Shown here: positions 8,586 through 17,863 of the stretch, one piece after another
How positions within the stretch are numbered: position 1 is the stretch's first letter
How the letters are laid out: the number at the start of each line of letters is the position of its first letter
Translations under genes and position numbers: made by a program
Assembly: GCF_019880635.1 (NCBI RefSeq)
Contig: NZ_JAINVX010000002.1
Location: forward strand, 496,001 to 560,000
Direction of reading: 5' to 3'
Length of the DNA stretch: 64,000 bases
From: Hanstruepera marina
GTDB lineage: Bacteria; Bacteroidota; Bacteroidia; Flavobacteriales; Flavobacteriaceae
The notes under the pieces: model-generated
What the model was told of the DNA's origin: nothing
The model's input: only the letters and a program-made list of their open reading frames with translations
Databases searched by the model: none

Positions 8586-9359
8586 ATGATTAGAATAAAA
8601 ATTTTACCGTTGTTAATAGTACTTATATTGGTTAATACAGTACAATCGCAAGATTTACTAGGTATAGCTACCTATATTTCAAAAAAAAAGCTTGATATGA
8701 AATTAGATACTACGAAGTATGATGTAGAAATGCGTAATAAGTTATCTGGCTTTTTTGAAAAACAGTTTCAAAAGACCTCCTTATTAATTTTCAATACCAC
8801 AGAATCCAATTATAAAGAAGAAAGTAATCTGTCTACCCCTAATACTAATAAAACTACTGAAAGTTTAGATCTATTATATAAAGATTTAAAAAGTAAAAGG
8901 TTTGTACATCGTAAAGAATTGTTAGGTAAGAATTTCCTAATCAAAGATTCTATCTCAATGTATAATTGGAGTATAACTAGTGAAACAAAAAATATTGGAA
9001 ATTATTTATGTTATAAAGCAACTTCAGTAATAAAGAAGAAAGTGTTAGAGGATAAAGAAATTGTACTTAAGGATGTTAAAATAGAAGCTTGGTTTACTCT
9101 TCAAATACCAATTGGTAATGGTCCAGGTTATTATAATGGATTACCAGGTTTAATTTTAGAAGTGAATGACGACGACTATGCTATTCTTTGTTCTAAAGTT
9201 GTGTTGAATTCAGGTGAATTGATTAATATAAAAGAACCTAAAGGAGGAAAAAAAGTTAACCTAAAAGAATTTGAATTAATTGAATTGGAAAAAAGAAAGG
9301 AAGGTCTAGATAGAGCTAAAATATATTTAATGGGAATTGAATCTGATAGAAATAATTAG
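8586..9359 (+). CDS. GLPGLI-family exported protein
   Basis: The ATG at 8586 (MIRIKILPLLIVLILVNTVQSQ) gives a good signal peptide and a 257-aa protein. The family signature is present as YYNGLPGLILEVN near residue 200. Before it come the usual elements: a hydrophobic strand region, a segment asking for maturation of a precursor (NYLCYKATS), and AWFTLQIPIGNGP. GLPGLI proteins are Bacteroidota-specific, periplasmic or surface-exposed, and of unknown biochemical function. They often sit near TonB-dependent receptors, though none is seen here. It is followed 8 bp later by the next gene and probably starts a three-gene operon with an anchored protein and an HExxH peptidase. Confidence 0.85.
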   Translation: MIRIKILPLLIVLILVNTVQSQDLLGIATYISKKKLDMKLDTTKYDVEMRNKLSGFFEKQFQKTSLLIFNTTESNYKEESNLSTPNTNKTTESLDLLYKDLKSKRFVHRKELLGKNFLIKDSISMYNWSITSETKNIGNYLCYKATSVIKKKVLEDKEIVLKDVKIEAWFTLQIPIGNGPGYYNGLPGLILEVNDDDYAILCSKVVLNSGELINIKEPKGGKKVNLKEFELIELEKRKEGLDRAKIYLMGIESDRNN

Positions 9360-9367
9360 TTTAGAAT

Positions 9368-10213
9368 ATGAATGCTTATAAAAAAGATGTTTTAGTTATT
9401 TTAATGTTATCATTATGTATTACAATCATAATCACATTTGCATTGTATCAGGCTGGGATAGCTCAAAAAGAAATTTTAAAAGAAGATCATTTAAGTGTAA
9501 TAATAAATAAAAAAGAGCACAAAGAAATCAATGGAAAATCCAAATATAATAACTCAATAAATTCACAAAAAAGTCATTTAATATATGAGGTTAAACGCTC
9601 TTATTTTGGTGCTGTTTCAAAGCTTTACGATATCGAAATGTGGTCTTCAAAAAGTAAACTTTTAATTTCTAAAGGAAAAACGACAACACTATTCTTGCTT
9701 AAAGAAAAAAAACGTATAGTTTTTTCAGAAGATAAAAAGAAGTACGTTGAACTTCCATTAAGTATTAACAAAGACTTCCTCAACACAAGTATACATAAGG
9801 CAAGAGGGTACAGACCAACCTATCATTGGGAAGATATTAAAACACTGGGAGATTCCATAAATGCTGGTAATAAATATCAAAAAATTACTACCAAAGGAAT
9901 TGCAAAATATTCTGAAATTGACCTGAAAGCTTTAGTTTTAAAGCTCAAAGCAACAGACTCAAATTCCTTTCCCAAAAACCTAACTAGCCTTATTTTTTTA
10001 GATGATAGAAATTTAAATCAACTATTAAGAGATGAGCTGTTTACAAATTCAATTTTTTATCAATTAAAGCAAACCATAATACCGCCCAATCCAGTTCCCG
10101 AAAGCTATTGGATAGAATTTAAACTTATCAAATTTGAAACTAAAAAAGTTTCTGAAGATCTTTTCAGAATTCCGGCTACAGCAATAAAAGTTAATACAAT
10201 AGAAGAGTTATGA
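9368..10213 (+). CDS. Membrane-anchored protein of unknown function
   Basis: This 281-aa protein has one N-terminal transmembrane segment (about residues 8-30, VLVILMLSLCITIIITFALY) and a large exported part without recognisable motifs. The exported part is rich in lysine and predicted strands (LIYEVKRSYFGAVSKLYDIEMW; KKYVELPLSINKDFL), and the overall plan resembles a GLPGLI-type or DUF4412-type sensor of modified precursor proteins without the signature. Its stop overlaps the start of the HExxH peptidase gene by 4 bp (ATGA), so the two are translationally coupled and may act together. I do not recognise the family. Confidence 0.7.
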   Translation: MNAYKKDVLVILMLSLCITIIITFALYQAGIAQKEILKEDHLSVIINKKEHKEINGKSKYNNSINSQKSHLIYEVKRSYFGAVSKLYDIEMWSSKSKLLISKGKTTTLFLLKEKKRIVFSEDKKKYVELPLSINKDFLNTSIHKARGYRPTYHWEDIKTLGDSINAGNKYQKITTKGIAKYSEIDLKALVLKLKATDSNSFPKNLTSLIFLDDRNLNQLLRDELFTNSIFYQLKQTIIPPNPVPESYWIEFKLIKFETKKVSEDLFRIPATAIKVNTIEEL

Positions 10214-11718
10214 TTTTTATAACAAATGACAGAAGCCTTAAGTTAATTTTACTTTTTGTGTTTTTTTCATCTCTAAAAATGAATTCACAATCCATAAGTA
10301 AAAAAGCCTACGAAAGAGATCTTTTAAGAATAGAGCAAGCATATATTCTATTGGAAAAACACGCAAAAAAAATATGGGATAATTGGAATGGTTATAAAGA
10401 ATTACCATTTCACTTAAAATATCCAAATTTTAGTTTACTAATAAACCACCCTAATCCACTAAAAGATTATAAACCTATAAAATTAAGTAATCCGTTATTT
10501 AAGCTCTATCTCAAGCAAAATGATGAAACCGTTTTAAATAAAAATCAAAATTATCGTTACGCTGGTGCATTAAGCCAATTAGGTAGCTTGAACGATAGGC
10601 CAATTCATGTGGTTAATTTTGATCTGACACCAGTGGGAGAAAAAAAAGAAAGTTATGGCAGAGAATCTGGAACAGCTGAATATCAAATCATGACTATAAT
10701 TCATGAGTTTTTTCATGATCATCAAAATAAAACATCAAAAATAGAATTCACTAATCCCGAAATAGTTGAGCCTAATGTCGATTTCCTCACTTACAGCAAT
10801 ATAGAAGGTTTAGCATTACATAAAGCATTGAAGGAACATAATGATGATAATTTTAAAACTTACGTTAGCGATTTTATTTTAGCTCGCCAACTAAAACGAG
10901 CTTCAATGACTCAAGAACAAATTAAAGGAGAATCAGAACAGGAAATCAATGAGGGCTTACCACAATACACAATGTATAAAATACTTGATTTCATGTCTGC
11001 TGATGATAAGTTTATTATAGATAAAAATTCAGATACTAGCTTTAATTATTTTATAGATAAAAATGAATTTATAGAAAGTTTTTATACTGAATTATTAAAT
11101 GAAAGCAAAGAGGTGTTTAATGTATCTACGAAAAAGTATTTTTATGGAGCAGCTCAAGCTTTTATTTTAGATAGATTAAGTCCTAAATGGAGAAAAACGT
11201 TCTACCAAGATTCTATTTTTTTAGACAAAAAAATTTCTTTGGAATGTCAAGTAAAAGATAAAGGCTTTAAAAATAGACTTGAGACAGTATATGAAATTGA
11301 TAATATAAGGAGATACTATAAAAATCAATTTAAAAAACGAGATAGTTTGTTTGAGGTATTTGAAAAACAAAAGGGTAAGGAACTTATTTTAGATTTTAGG
11401 AATATAGCACCATTTTTAAAAATTGACTCAAAAAAAATTTCTTATCCTCTCGGAATTTCAACTTTATATCCAAATGGGTTAGATACGTTAGAAATAGGCT
11501 CAAATAATTACTTGACAACAAAAAATTCTATTATGAAAGTAAGGTTTTCTTATTTAAGAGCCATTATCGATGAAAAAAAATTAGAAATTAAATATAAACG
11601 CAAAGTGGAAAACATTTTATATGATGGAGAGATATTGAGTGATGTTTTACATTTTTTATTTAAAAAAGTTGAAATTAAAAACACTGATAATTTTATGAAA
11701 ATTTCAGTGATTAACTAA
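10210..11718 (+). CDS. Exported HExxH zinc metallopeptidase-like protein
   Basis: This 502-aa protein has an N-terminal signal sequence (about residues 8-27, ending in SLKMNSQS). The zinc-binding motif HEFFH lies at residues 165-169 in the hydrophobic context IMTIIHEFFHDHQ, and a downstream glutamate in EGLALHK or EGLPQY could be the third ligand. The rest of the protein has no signature I can name; the C-terminal 130 residues look like a beta-rich add-on domain. It is coupled to the preceding anchored protein. Substrate is unknown, although the neighbouring peptidases suggest peptide processing or degradation in the periplasm. Confidence 0.72.
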   Translation: MIFITNDRSLKLILLFVFFSSLKMNSQSISKKAYERDLLRIEQAYILLEKHAKKIWDNWNGYKELPFHLKYPNFSLLINHPNPLKDYKPIKLSNPLFKLYLKQNDETVLNKNQNYRYAGALSQLGSLNDRPIHVVNFDLTPVGEKKESYGRESGTAEYQIMTIIHEFFHDHQNKTSKIEFTNPEIVEPNVDFLTYSNIEGLALHKALKEHNDDNFKTYVSDFILARQLKRASMTQEQIKGESEQEINEGLPQYTMYKILDFMSADDKFIIDKNSDTSFNYFIDKNEFIESFYTELLNESKEVFNVSTKKYFYGAAQAFILDRLSPKWRKTFYQDSIFLDKKISLECQVKDKGFKNRLETVYEIDNIRRYYKNQFKKRDSLFEVFEKQKGKELILDFRNIAPFLKIDSKKISYPLGISTLYPNGLDTLEIGSNNYLTTKNSIMKVRFSYLRAIIDEKKLEIKYKRKVENILYDGEILSDVLHFLFKKVEIKNTDNFMKISVIN

Positions 11719-11796
11719 TAAAGTGTAATAAAATACTATAGCTATAAAGATATAACTATTTAAAAAGAATAAACTTGAAAAATATAATTTAAAAAT

Positions 11797-12807
11797 ATGA
11801 AAATTAATAACAAATATGATTTAGTTAGTTTAATAATATTAAGCCTTATTGGTATAGTGATATCTGTTAAGTTGCTTTTAGCTACAAATGATAAAGAGAC
11901 TTTTGTAAATGATAACGTATCAGAAAAATCTGAACTTATAAATACAAAAGAAATACAAATAGACTCTGGTTTTATTAAATCAGGTAATGCAAACTTATTT
12001 TATAAAACAATAGGTCAAGGTAAACCAATCATTGTTTTACATGGTGGCCCTGGTGGATATTTTAATCACGACTATCCATATCTTAAAGATTTAAGCAAAA
12101 ACTACAAACTCATATTTTTTGACCAAAGAGGCACGGGTAAATCTAGTTGTGAGATAAATGAAAATGAAATTAAAACCGCAAAGTTCATACAAGATATTAA
12201 TGTAGTTTCAGATAGTTTGGACATTAAAAAAATTAACCTTTTGGGAGTTTCTTGGGGAGGCTTATTAAGTATGATGTATACAATTGAAAACCCGCAAAAG
12301 GTTGATAAAATCCTTCTTATTGGGACTGCTGGTTTAGAAAAAGAGTCTTTGGCAGGTATGAATAACAATCTAAATGAAAGATTGAAACAAACAGATGTGG
12401 ATAGTTTTATGGCTCTTGAGAATAGTATAAACGATACCAATAGAGTTACATTAAGAGAAAAACAAGCCAAAATACTGTATAAGGCTTATGTTAAGAATAA
12501 AGATATATTGGACACGCTACAACTAAATTTAGATAGCAATACTGCTAAATTTCAAAGCAAGATAAATCCTATGATCTGGAAAGAGTTAAGAGACAAAGAT
12601 TATAACTTTTATCCAGAATTGAAGTCATTAAAAAATGAATTATTAGTGATTCATGGGGAATATGACCCAATTCCTACAATTTACTCACAAAAAATAGTAG
12701 ACCAAATGCTAAATGCAAGAATGAAATTAATGGAAAAAATAGGTCATATGCCACATATTGAAGCTAATACCCAAACATTAGAAATAATAAATAATTTTTA
12801 TAAATAA
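11797..12807 (+). CDS. Alpha/beta hydrolase, prolyl-aminopeptidase-like (S33)
   Basis: The 336-aa protein has an N-terminal membrane anchor (about residues 9-28) and an alpha/beta-hydrolase domain. It carries the family S33 set: oxyanion motif HGGPG at 82-86, FFDQRGTGKSS near 107-117, nucleophile elbow GVSWGG with Ser152, GEYDPIP for the aspartate and GHMPHIE for the histidine. Prolyl aminopeptidases remove N-terminal proline, but many relatives cleave other small amides or esters, so the substrate is open. It should act in the periplasm. It is 78 bp after the metallopeptidase gene and 11 bp before a small exported protein. Confidence 0.88.
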   Translation: MKINNKYDLVSLIILSLIGIVISVKLLLATNDKETFVNDNVSEKSELINTKEIQIDSGFIKSGNANLFYKTIGQGKPIIVLHGGPGGYFNHDYPYLKDLSKNYKLIFFDQRGTGKSSCEINENEIKTAKFIQDINVVSDSLDIKKINLLGVSWGGLLSMMYTIENPQKVDKILLIGTAGLEKESLAGMNNNLNERLKQTDVDSFMALENSINDTNRVTLREKQAKILYKAYVKNKDILDTLQLNLDSNTAKFQSKINPMIWKELRDKDYNFYPELKSLKNELLVIHGEYDPIPTIYSQKIVDQMLNARMKLMEKIGHMPHIEANTQTLEIINNFYK

Positions 12808-12818
12808 TTAAAGAAAGC

Positions 12819-13148
12819 ATGAAACGAAAAAACAAAATAGCTTTAACTACTTTAACATTAGCTTTATTCTTAATGCTTTTGGCAGGAAATACTCATCGAA
12901 TTTTACCCACTTCATGTGATCCTTGTCAAACGGATATTTCACATAAAGATCATATAAACGAATTACCAATGTTCCACTGTTTTGGGCATACGGAATACAT
13001 TGTAAATCCTGATAAGCAAGGTTTAGAAAGAGTTGCACAATGGGATCATTTGCATAGCTGGATGACATTAAAGTGGCATCTTGAAAAAGGTTTCACAGAA
13101 GATCATGCATTAGACTTGATTAAACGTTCTACAAAAAAAACAAATTGA
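12819..13148 (+). CDS. Small exported protein rich in Cys, His and Trp
   Basis: This 109-aa protein has an N-terminal hydrophobic segment (about residues 8-24) and a small mature domain with CDPC, FHCFGH, WDHLHSW and KWHL motifs. Three cysteines and many histidines in about 80 residues suggest a metal or cofactor site or a disulfide-stabilised fold, but I do not know a family. It follows the S33-like hydrolase by 11 bp on the same strand and would share its transcript. The frame on the opposite strand (12847-13068) is a shadow. Confidence 0.65.
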   Translation: MKRKNKIALTTLTLALFLMLLAGNTHRILPTSCDPCQTDISHKDHINELPMFHCFGHTEYIVNPDKQGLERVAQWDHLHSWMTLKWHLEKGFTEDHALDLIKRSTKKTN

Positions 13149-13251
13149 GAATATGTAAGTTTATTTTAACCTTATTAAAACTTTAATCATTTAGCAGATG
13201 ATAAGTTTAAAGTATTTAAAAAATATTAAACCATTAAAAACCAAAACTCGT

Positions 13252-13971
13252 ATGCGGCATTATCAAAAAGTTATATTATGTCTAACTGCACTTATGGCAC
13301 TTCAATCATCTTTTTCACAAATAAATTCTTCAAAAAAGATTGTTGAAAGTATGAAGTCTATGTATAATAATAAGTGGTATTCAAATTTAACCTTTAAGCA
13401 GAAAACCAGCTTTTATCAAAATGACACATTACAAAGGGAAGAAACATGGTATGAAGCTATGAAAATGCCTGAAGGATTAATTGTAAAAACAGGTTCAATG
13501 GATAGTGGAAATGGCTTTATATTTAAGAAAGACTCTATGATGGTATTTACTAATGGAGATGTTACCAGAAAGATGAAAACAATACATGATTTATTGGTTT
13601 TAGGTTTTAGTGTATACTTCGAAACTTCTGAAGAAACAATTGATAAACTTGTAGCATCTGGATTCGATTTATCATATTTTAAAGATTTAGATAAGTATTA
13701 TGTTATTGGCAATCCAGAGAAAAAACAAGCATGGATTGAAAAAGAAAGATTGTTGTTTTATAAAGTTGAATATTTCGATAGATATAATAATAAAATGGTC
13801 ACAGAGTTCAACAAATATCAAAGGCTTGGTCAAGCTTGGATTGCACCTGAAGTTTTATTCTTTAGAAATGGGAAATTATACATGAAAGAAGAATATTATG
13901 ATATTGACAGTCCTAATGAGCTGCCTAAAGGTTTGTTTAACACAGCAACATTTAAATCTGCATCATGGTAA
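13252..13971 (+). CDS. Exported protein, LolA/outer-membrane-lipoprotein-sorting-like fold (tentative)
   Basis: The ATG at 13252 gives MRHYQKVILCLTALMALQSSFSQ, a clean signal peptide, and a 239-aa protein; the longer frame from 13198 adds 18 residues. The mature part starts with a helix (KIVESMKSMYNNKWYSNLTF) and continues with regularly spaced strands (KQKTSFYQNDTLQREETWYEAM, PEGLIVKTG, VFTNGDVTRK, QAWIEKERLLFYKVEYFD). This is the half-barrel pattern seen in LolA-like and DUF4292-like proteins. These bind hydrophobic ligands or lipoproteins. The 3' end overlaps the S41 peptidase gene by 7 bp, implying coupling. Confidence 0.65.
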   Translation: MRHYQKVILCLTALMALQSSFSQINSSKKIVESMKSMYNNKWYSNLTFKQKTSFYQNDTLQREETWYEAMKMPEGLIVKTGSMDSGNGFIFKKDSMMVFTNGDVTRKMKTIHDLLVLGFSVYFETSEETIDKLVASGFDLSYFKDLDKYYVIGNPEKKQAWIEKERLLFYKVEYFDRYNNKMVTEFNKYQRLGQAWIAPEVLFFRNGKLYMKEEYYDIDSPNELPKGLFNTATFKSASW

Positions 13972-14891
13972 TTAAGAATATAAATAGATTTTTAGCAGTT
14001 CTAACATTTTTATGTGTTACAACAAGCTTATGTGCCCAAAATAGCAAATCAATTATACAACTTGCCGATAGTCTTTCAAACTTATATGTGTTTAAAGATA
14101 AAGGGATAGAAATGTCTAATTTGCTAAAGTCAAATTTAGAAAGAAGAAATTATGATAACCTAAACCTAGAAGAGTTAGCAGTACATTTAGATAAAGATTT
14201 AAAAAAAGTTGTAAAGGATAAACATTTAAGAATTTCTTATGGTCAGCCGAAAAGAAATACAAGCCAGAGAAGACAAATACCAAGTTATTATTTATCCATT
14301 AGTGAATCAAAAGTATTAGATGGTAATATAGGATATATTGAAATAACTGGCTTTCAGATGCCAAATGATGACTTAAAGAATCACCTGTCAACCCAATTAA
14401 TGAAGATAGCAAAATGTAAAGCTATAATTATCGATTTGCGTAATAATGGTGGTGGTGCACCTAAAGGAGTACAATTGTTATCCAGTTATTTTTTTGAAAA
14501 AGATACTACCCAATTACTAAATACTGTGGAATATAGAGGGTATGATGTAAAATATGACTTCTATGTTTTAGGAGATGCCGATATAGAAAGAATATTGGAT
14601 AAAAAAACATATATCCTTACAAGTAATTATACCTTTTCAGCAGGCGAAGGTTTTGCCTATTTAATGCAAGCAAATAAAAAGGCCACATTAGTTGGTGAAA
14701 ATACTGGTGGAGGTGCGCATCCTGTGAACTTTTATCCTTTAGACAATGGGCTTGTGGCAAAAATTCCGATAGGTAGAGCTATTAATCCAATTACAAACTC
14801 AAACTGGGAAGGTATAGGTGTAATTCCTGACATAAAGGTTGAAGAAGAAAAGGCTTTATCAAAAGCAATTGAGATAATAAGAAAAAATTGA
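13965..14891 (+). CDS. Exported S41-family serine peptidase
   Basis: This 308-aa protein has a signal peptide (to about residue 25, TSLCAQ). It carries the tail-specific-protease/retinoid-binding-protein fold without a PDZ insert. Core motifs are CKAIIIDLRNNGGG at 151-164, TFSAGEGF at 223-230 with the predicted nucleophile Ser225, and VGENTGGGAHP shortly after. In this family the Ser acts with a Lys or His/Glu. Related Bacteroidota proteins sit in the periplasm and cleave C-terminal regions of exported proteins or peptides. It overlaps the LolA-like gene and ends a run of same-strand cargo genes before an AraC-type regulator. Confidence 0.87.
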   Translation: MVIKNINRFLAVLTFLCVTTSLCAQNSKSIIQLADSLSNLYVFKDKGIEMSNLLKSNLERRNYDNLNLEELAVHLDKDLKKVVKDKHLRISYGQPKRNTSQRRQIPSYYLSISESKVLDGNIGYIEITGFQMPNDDLKNHLSTQLMKIAKCKAIIIDLRNNGGGAPKGVQLLSSYFFEKDTTQLLNTVEYRGYDVKYDFYVLGDADIERILDKKTYILTSNYTFSAGEGFAYLMQANKKATLVGENTGGGAHPVNFYPLDNGLVAKIPIGRAINPITNSNWEGIGVIPDIKVEEEKALSKAIEIIRKN

Positions 14892-14968
14892 GCAAACTCA
14901 CAATTAATAGTTAATACAGCTTGATAATGCGATTTTTTTGAAAGTAAGAAAATGCTAAATAGGCTTCA

Positions 14969-16087
14969 ATGTTTTTCCAACAAATTATAATAATTTTTAG
15001 TAGTTATTTTGTAGTTCAATCTTTAGTCAACATCTATAGGATATATAAATATAATGAAGGTATTGAAAGAACTATATTATTCGCTGTACTTTTATTGAGT
15101 ATTGTATTCTTAATTAATATAGATTTTTTATATATCGCTTTTGGTTGGTATTCTAAAGCACCAATTTTTATGTGGTGGATAGTGCCTCTTTGGTTTAGTA
15201 TAGCACCACTATTTTATCATGTAATTAAGGTCTTTTTGCTTAAGGAGAAATTTACAAAATGGGAACTGCTGAACTATTTACCAATACTATTAATTGCTTT
15301 TTCTTTAAAATATATTTATATATATCCTTCTGAAATTAAACTGTCTGTTTACAATAAATTGTTGATTAGAGGATTTAATTTAAATTGGTCGCATTATGTT
15401 CTCTTATTTCAGATGCTTATTTATGCAGTGCTTTCTTTACAAAAGATTAAAAAAAAAGTAACAAATAATAAAAGTATACATAGTAATACCATATTAGAAG
15501 ACTTTGTAATTATTTATCTATTTATTTTAGCTTATATAGTATTTATAATTGCTTTGGTTTTAGATTTAGTTTTAATGCTTAACATAAAAGATTTTTATAA
15601 TTATAATGGTTTAGAAATATTAGTAATATCTTTTGCAACAATTTTTTTAAATAACTGGTTAATTAAAAACAGATCAAAGTTAACTTATATAACTCTGCAG
15701 AATAGTAAGGAAAAATATGCCACATCAGGTTTAAATGATTTCGAGTTAAGAAAAATAGTAAGTAAGATTTCAAAAATAGTTGAAAGTAAAGAACTATTTA
15801 AATCTCAAGATTTAAAAATTTCAGATTTAGCAGAAATATCGGGTATAAAATCTCACCATATATCACAAGCAATTAATCAATTATTAAACAAGAATTTCTT
15901 TGACTTTATAAATGAGTTTAGGGTAAATTCAATTAAAAAGGCTATGGTCAACAGCCATGATTTAAAAAATTATTCATTAGAAGGTTTGGCAGCAAATCAT
16001 GGTTTTAAAAGTAGTTCCAGTTTTTACAGAATATTTAAAAAGTTTACCGGTCATAGTCCTGGAGCATACAAAAGATTAAATAATTAA
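14969..16087 (+). CDS. Membrane-anchored AraC-family transcriptional regulator
   Basis: The 372-aa protein has six or seven transmembrane helices in residues 1-235 and a cytoplasmic AraC-type double helix-turn-helix at about 265-370. The DNA-binding domain shows LKISDLAEISGIKSHHISQAIN and the family-ending block GFKSSSSFYRIFKKFTGHSPGAYK. The layout matches the large Bacteroidota group of membrane-embedded AraC proteins thought to sense a signal in or across the inner membrane. It reads in the same direction as the exported peptidases and ends at a strong bidirectional terminator, so it may control that cluster. A second protein of the same type is at 24292-25431. Confidence 0.88.
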   Translation: MFFQQIIIIFSSYFVVQSLVNIYRIYKYNEGIERTILFAVLLLSIVFLINIDFLYIAFGWYSKAPIFMWWIVPLWFSIAPLFYHVIKVFLLKEKFTKWELLNYLPILLIAFSLKYIYIYPSEIKLSVYNKLLIRGFNLNWSHYVLLFQMLIYAVLSLQKIKKKVTNNKSIHSNTILEDFVIIYLFILAYIVFIIALVLDLVLMLNIKDFYNYNGLEILVISFATIFLNNWLIKNRSKLTYITLQNSKEKYATSGLNDFELRKIVSKISKIVESKELFKSQDLKISDLAEISGIKSHHISQAINQLLNKNFFDFINEFRVNSIKKAMVNSHDLKNYSLEGLAANHGFKSSSSFYRIFKKFTGHSPGAYKRLNN

Positions 16088-16214
16088 ACTCCTCTTTTAT
16101 AAATGAAGATAAAAAACCAATTGTTTTTTTCTTAATTAAGAAAATAAAACAATAAGTTTATCTCAAGTTTGGTTGGTATAGTGGTTGCTTTTTTTTGATT
16201 GATGATGAAGAATG

Positions 16215-16253
16215 AAAAAGTTAAATGCATGATATAAATGCATTTAACTTTTT
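16215..16253. terminator. Bidirectional terminator, perfect 16-bp stem
   Basis: AAAAAGTTAAATGCAT (16215-16230) and its exact complement (16238-16253) enclose a 7-nt loop and end in T runs on both strands. It lies between the convergent AraC gene and the DUF1330-like gene. Confidence 0.8.
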
Positions 16254-16304
16254 CTAGTTTAAAAGAGAATTGAGTTATAAATACTGATTTCTTGTTTTAT
16301 AAAT

Positions 16305-17045
16305 TTATTTCATATTAAACAATGCTGCTTTTCCTTCTATCCATACGGTATTACTTACAGCCTGTCTAAAAGCGCCTTGGATGCTGTGGTGTTCTGAATC
16401 TTTTTGAAGTTGAGATGAATCTCCTGATTTAATGTATGATATATTTACAATATTAGGTAAATCTATAATATTCCCAAAGACTTCAGAAGGTGCGATACTA
16501 CGTTCTAACTCAACACCATTTCTATTATAAAACTCTAAACTGTTTTTCTTATATAACTTATATTTTGAACCATCAGAATCAGAGAAATAAGAAAATTCTA
16601 TCATATACAATCGTTTTGACGCCTCACCTTTAATAAGTTTACCTTCAATTGATTTGCCACCAACACCTACAATATCTATCGCTTCATCTCTTAAAGGGAT
16701 TAATGATTGATATTCAGGATCTTTATTAAAGTTTTCATATGCTTCTTTATTATGGTAATAAACAATATTTAAAATATTTGGCTGTGATAAGCTAGAGCCA
16801 TAGGAACCAGAATAAATTGACGTAACAGGATTTATCATTCGTTCTGTAGAGCCTCCGTATTTTTGAACAATTGGTCGCATTTTTTCACCATACTCTCTAA
16901 ATTTCAATGGATCTTTTACCCATATGAGTACTACTTGATAATATTTATCTTCGACATCAATAGTGGTGGCTTCTTTTGGTCTAAAACCAAGACATGTAAA
17001 GATTATTAAAGCCAAAAAAAAATAGTTTAATTTAAATGTTTTCAT
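16305..17045 (-). CDS. Exported tandem DUF1330-like/dimeric alpha-beta-barrel protein
   Basis: This 246-aa protein has a signal peptide (MKTFKLNYFFLALIIFTCLGFRP). It appears to contain two copies of a roughly 100-residue ferredoxin-like domain. The first (about 30-130) is clear: YYQVVLIWVKDPLKFREYGEKM, then ERMINPVTSIYSG, then NILNIVYYHNKEAYENFNKD, then PLRDEAID, as in DUF1330. The second (about 140-240) is more divergent (LYMIEFSYF...KLYKKNSLEFYNR, then NIVNISYIKSGDSSQLQKD). Such folds act as small mono-oxygenases or binding proteins, and export is unusual for them. The function is unknown. Confidence 0.72.
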   Translation of the reverse strand: MKTFKLNYFFLALIIFTCLGFRPKEATTIDVEDKYYQVVLIWVKDPLKFREYGEKMRPIVQKYGGSTERMINPVTSIYSGSYGSSLSQPNILNIVYYHNKEAYENFNKDPEYQSLIPLRDEAIDIVGVGGKSIEGKLIKGEASKRLYMIEFSYFSDSDGSKYKLYKKNSLEFYNRNGVELERSIAPSEVFGNIIDLPNIVNISYIKSGDSSQLQKDSEHHSIQGAFRQAVSNTVWIEGKAALFNMK

Positions 17046-17230
17046 AATTTTTATTTTTCAATTTATATTGCACTAAAATAGAAAGTAGTTAAATTTTTGA
17101 AGCAAAAATTTTTATCAGATAAATCTTGCTTTATTAATTGATAGTAAAATTGATTAATATTTTGCTAATCTTAAAACAAGTAATTATTCTACTTACGAAG
17201 ATTTTGTTTTGATGAAGATCCATATTACTA

Positions 17231-17863
17231 TTATCGATTGTCAATGACTTTTTTAATACGCTCAAAATCTCCTTCTTCTTGAAACCCTATAAAAGCATCA
17301 ACTATAATACCTTTTTTATTGATTATAAAAACAGTTGGAAATTTTTTTACATTAAAAACATCTGCAACTTTATCACCATTGGGTAGATGAATATAGCTAA
17401 AGTCCATTTTATCAAAATAGTTTCTTGCAGAATTTAGGGTTTTCTCTTTTGCAGAAATGCCTATGATTACTATGTCTTTTCGATTTTTATATACTTGATG
17501 CAATCTTTCCATTGTTGGCATTGCTTTTTTACATGGTGGGCACCAACTTCCCCAAAAATCAAGTACGTATATTTTTCCTTCTAACTTTTTTGATGAATAG
17601 ACTGACTGATTGTTTAAAATGAATTTCCATGCAGGTGCTTTTGAATTAACTCGTAATAAACCCTCTTTTTCATCAAGCTCTCTTTGAATTTCATCTGTGC
17701 TATATTCTTTAGTATCTCTTTTATCACTGCTTATAGTGAAAAAAGATTTTTCTTTCTTTTCTTTTTCTTGACCAAAAGAAGAAAAAGGAATTATAGCAAC
17801 CAAAGTAAACATTACTAAACTAAAGAAAATATGTCTCGCTATAGTTTTGTTGTGATTACTCAT
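17231..17863 (-). CDS. TlpA-like thioredoxin-fold protein (WCPPC)
   Basis: This 210-aa exported protein begins with a cytoplasmic tail and a membrane or signal segment (about residues 10-31). It has a thioredoxin domain at about 70-208. The redox motif lies in VLDFWGSWCPPCKKAMP, and the cis-proline context KFPTVFIIN is present. The protein would be tethered in, or secreted to, the periplasm and act as a thiol-disulfide oxidoreductase. Its start overlaps the stop of the upstream gene by 8 bp, so the two are coupled. The next TlpA-like gene is about 780 bp further upstream, in the same direction. Confidence 0.88.
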   Translation of the reverse strand: MSNHNKTIARHIFFSLVMFTLVAIIPFSSFGQEKEKKEKSFFTISSDKRDTKEYSTDEIQRELDEKEGLLRVNSKAPAWKFILNNQSVYSSKKLEGKIYVLDFWGSWCPPCKKAMPTMERLHQVYKNRKDIVIIGISAKEKTLNSARNYFDKMDFSYIHLPNGDKVADVFNVKKFPTVFIINKKGIIVDAFIGFQEEGDFERIKKVIDNR

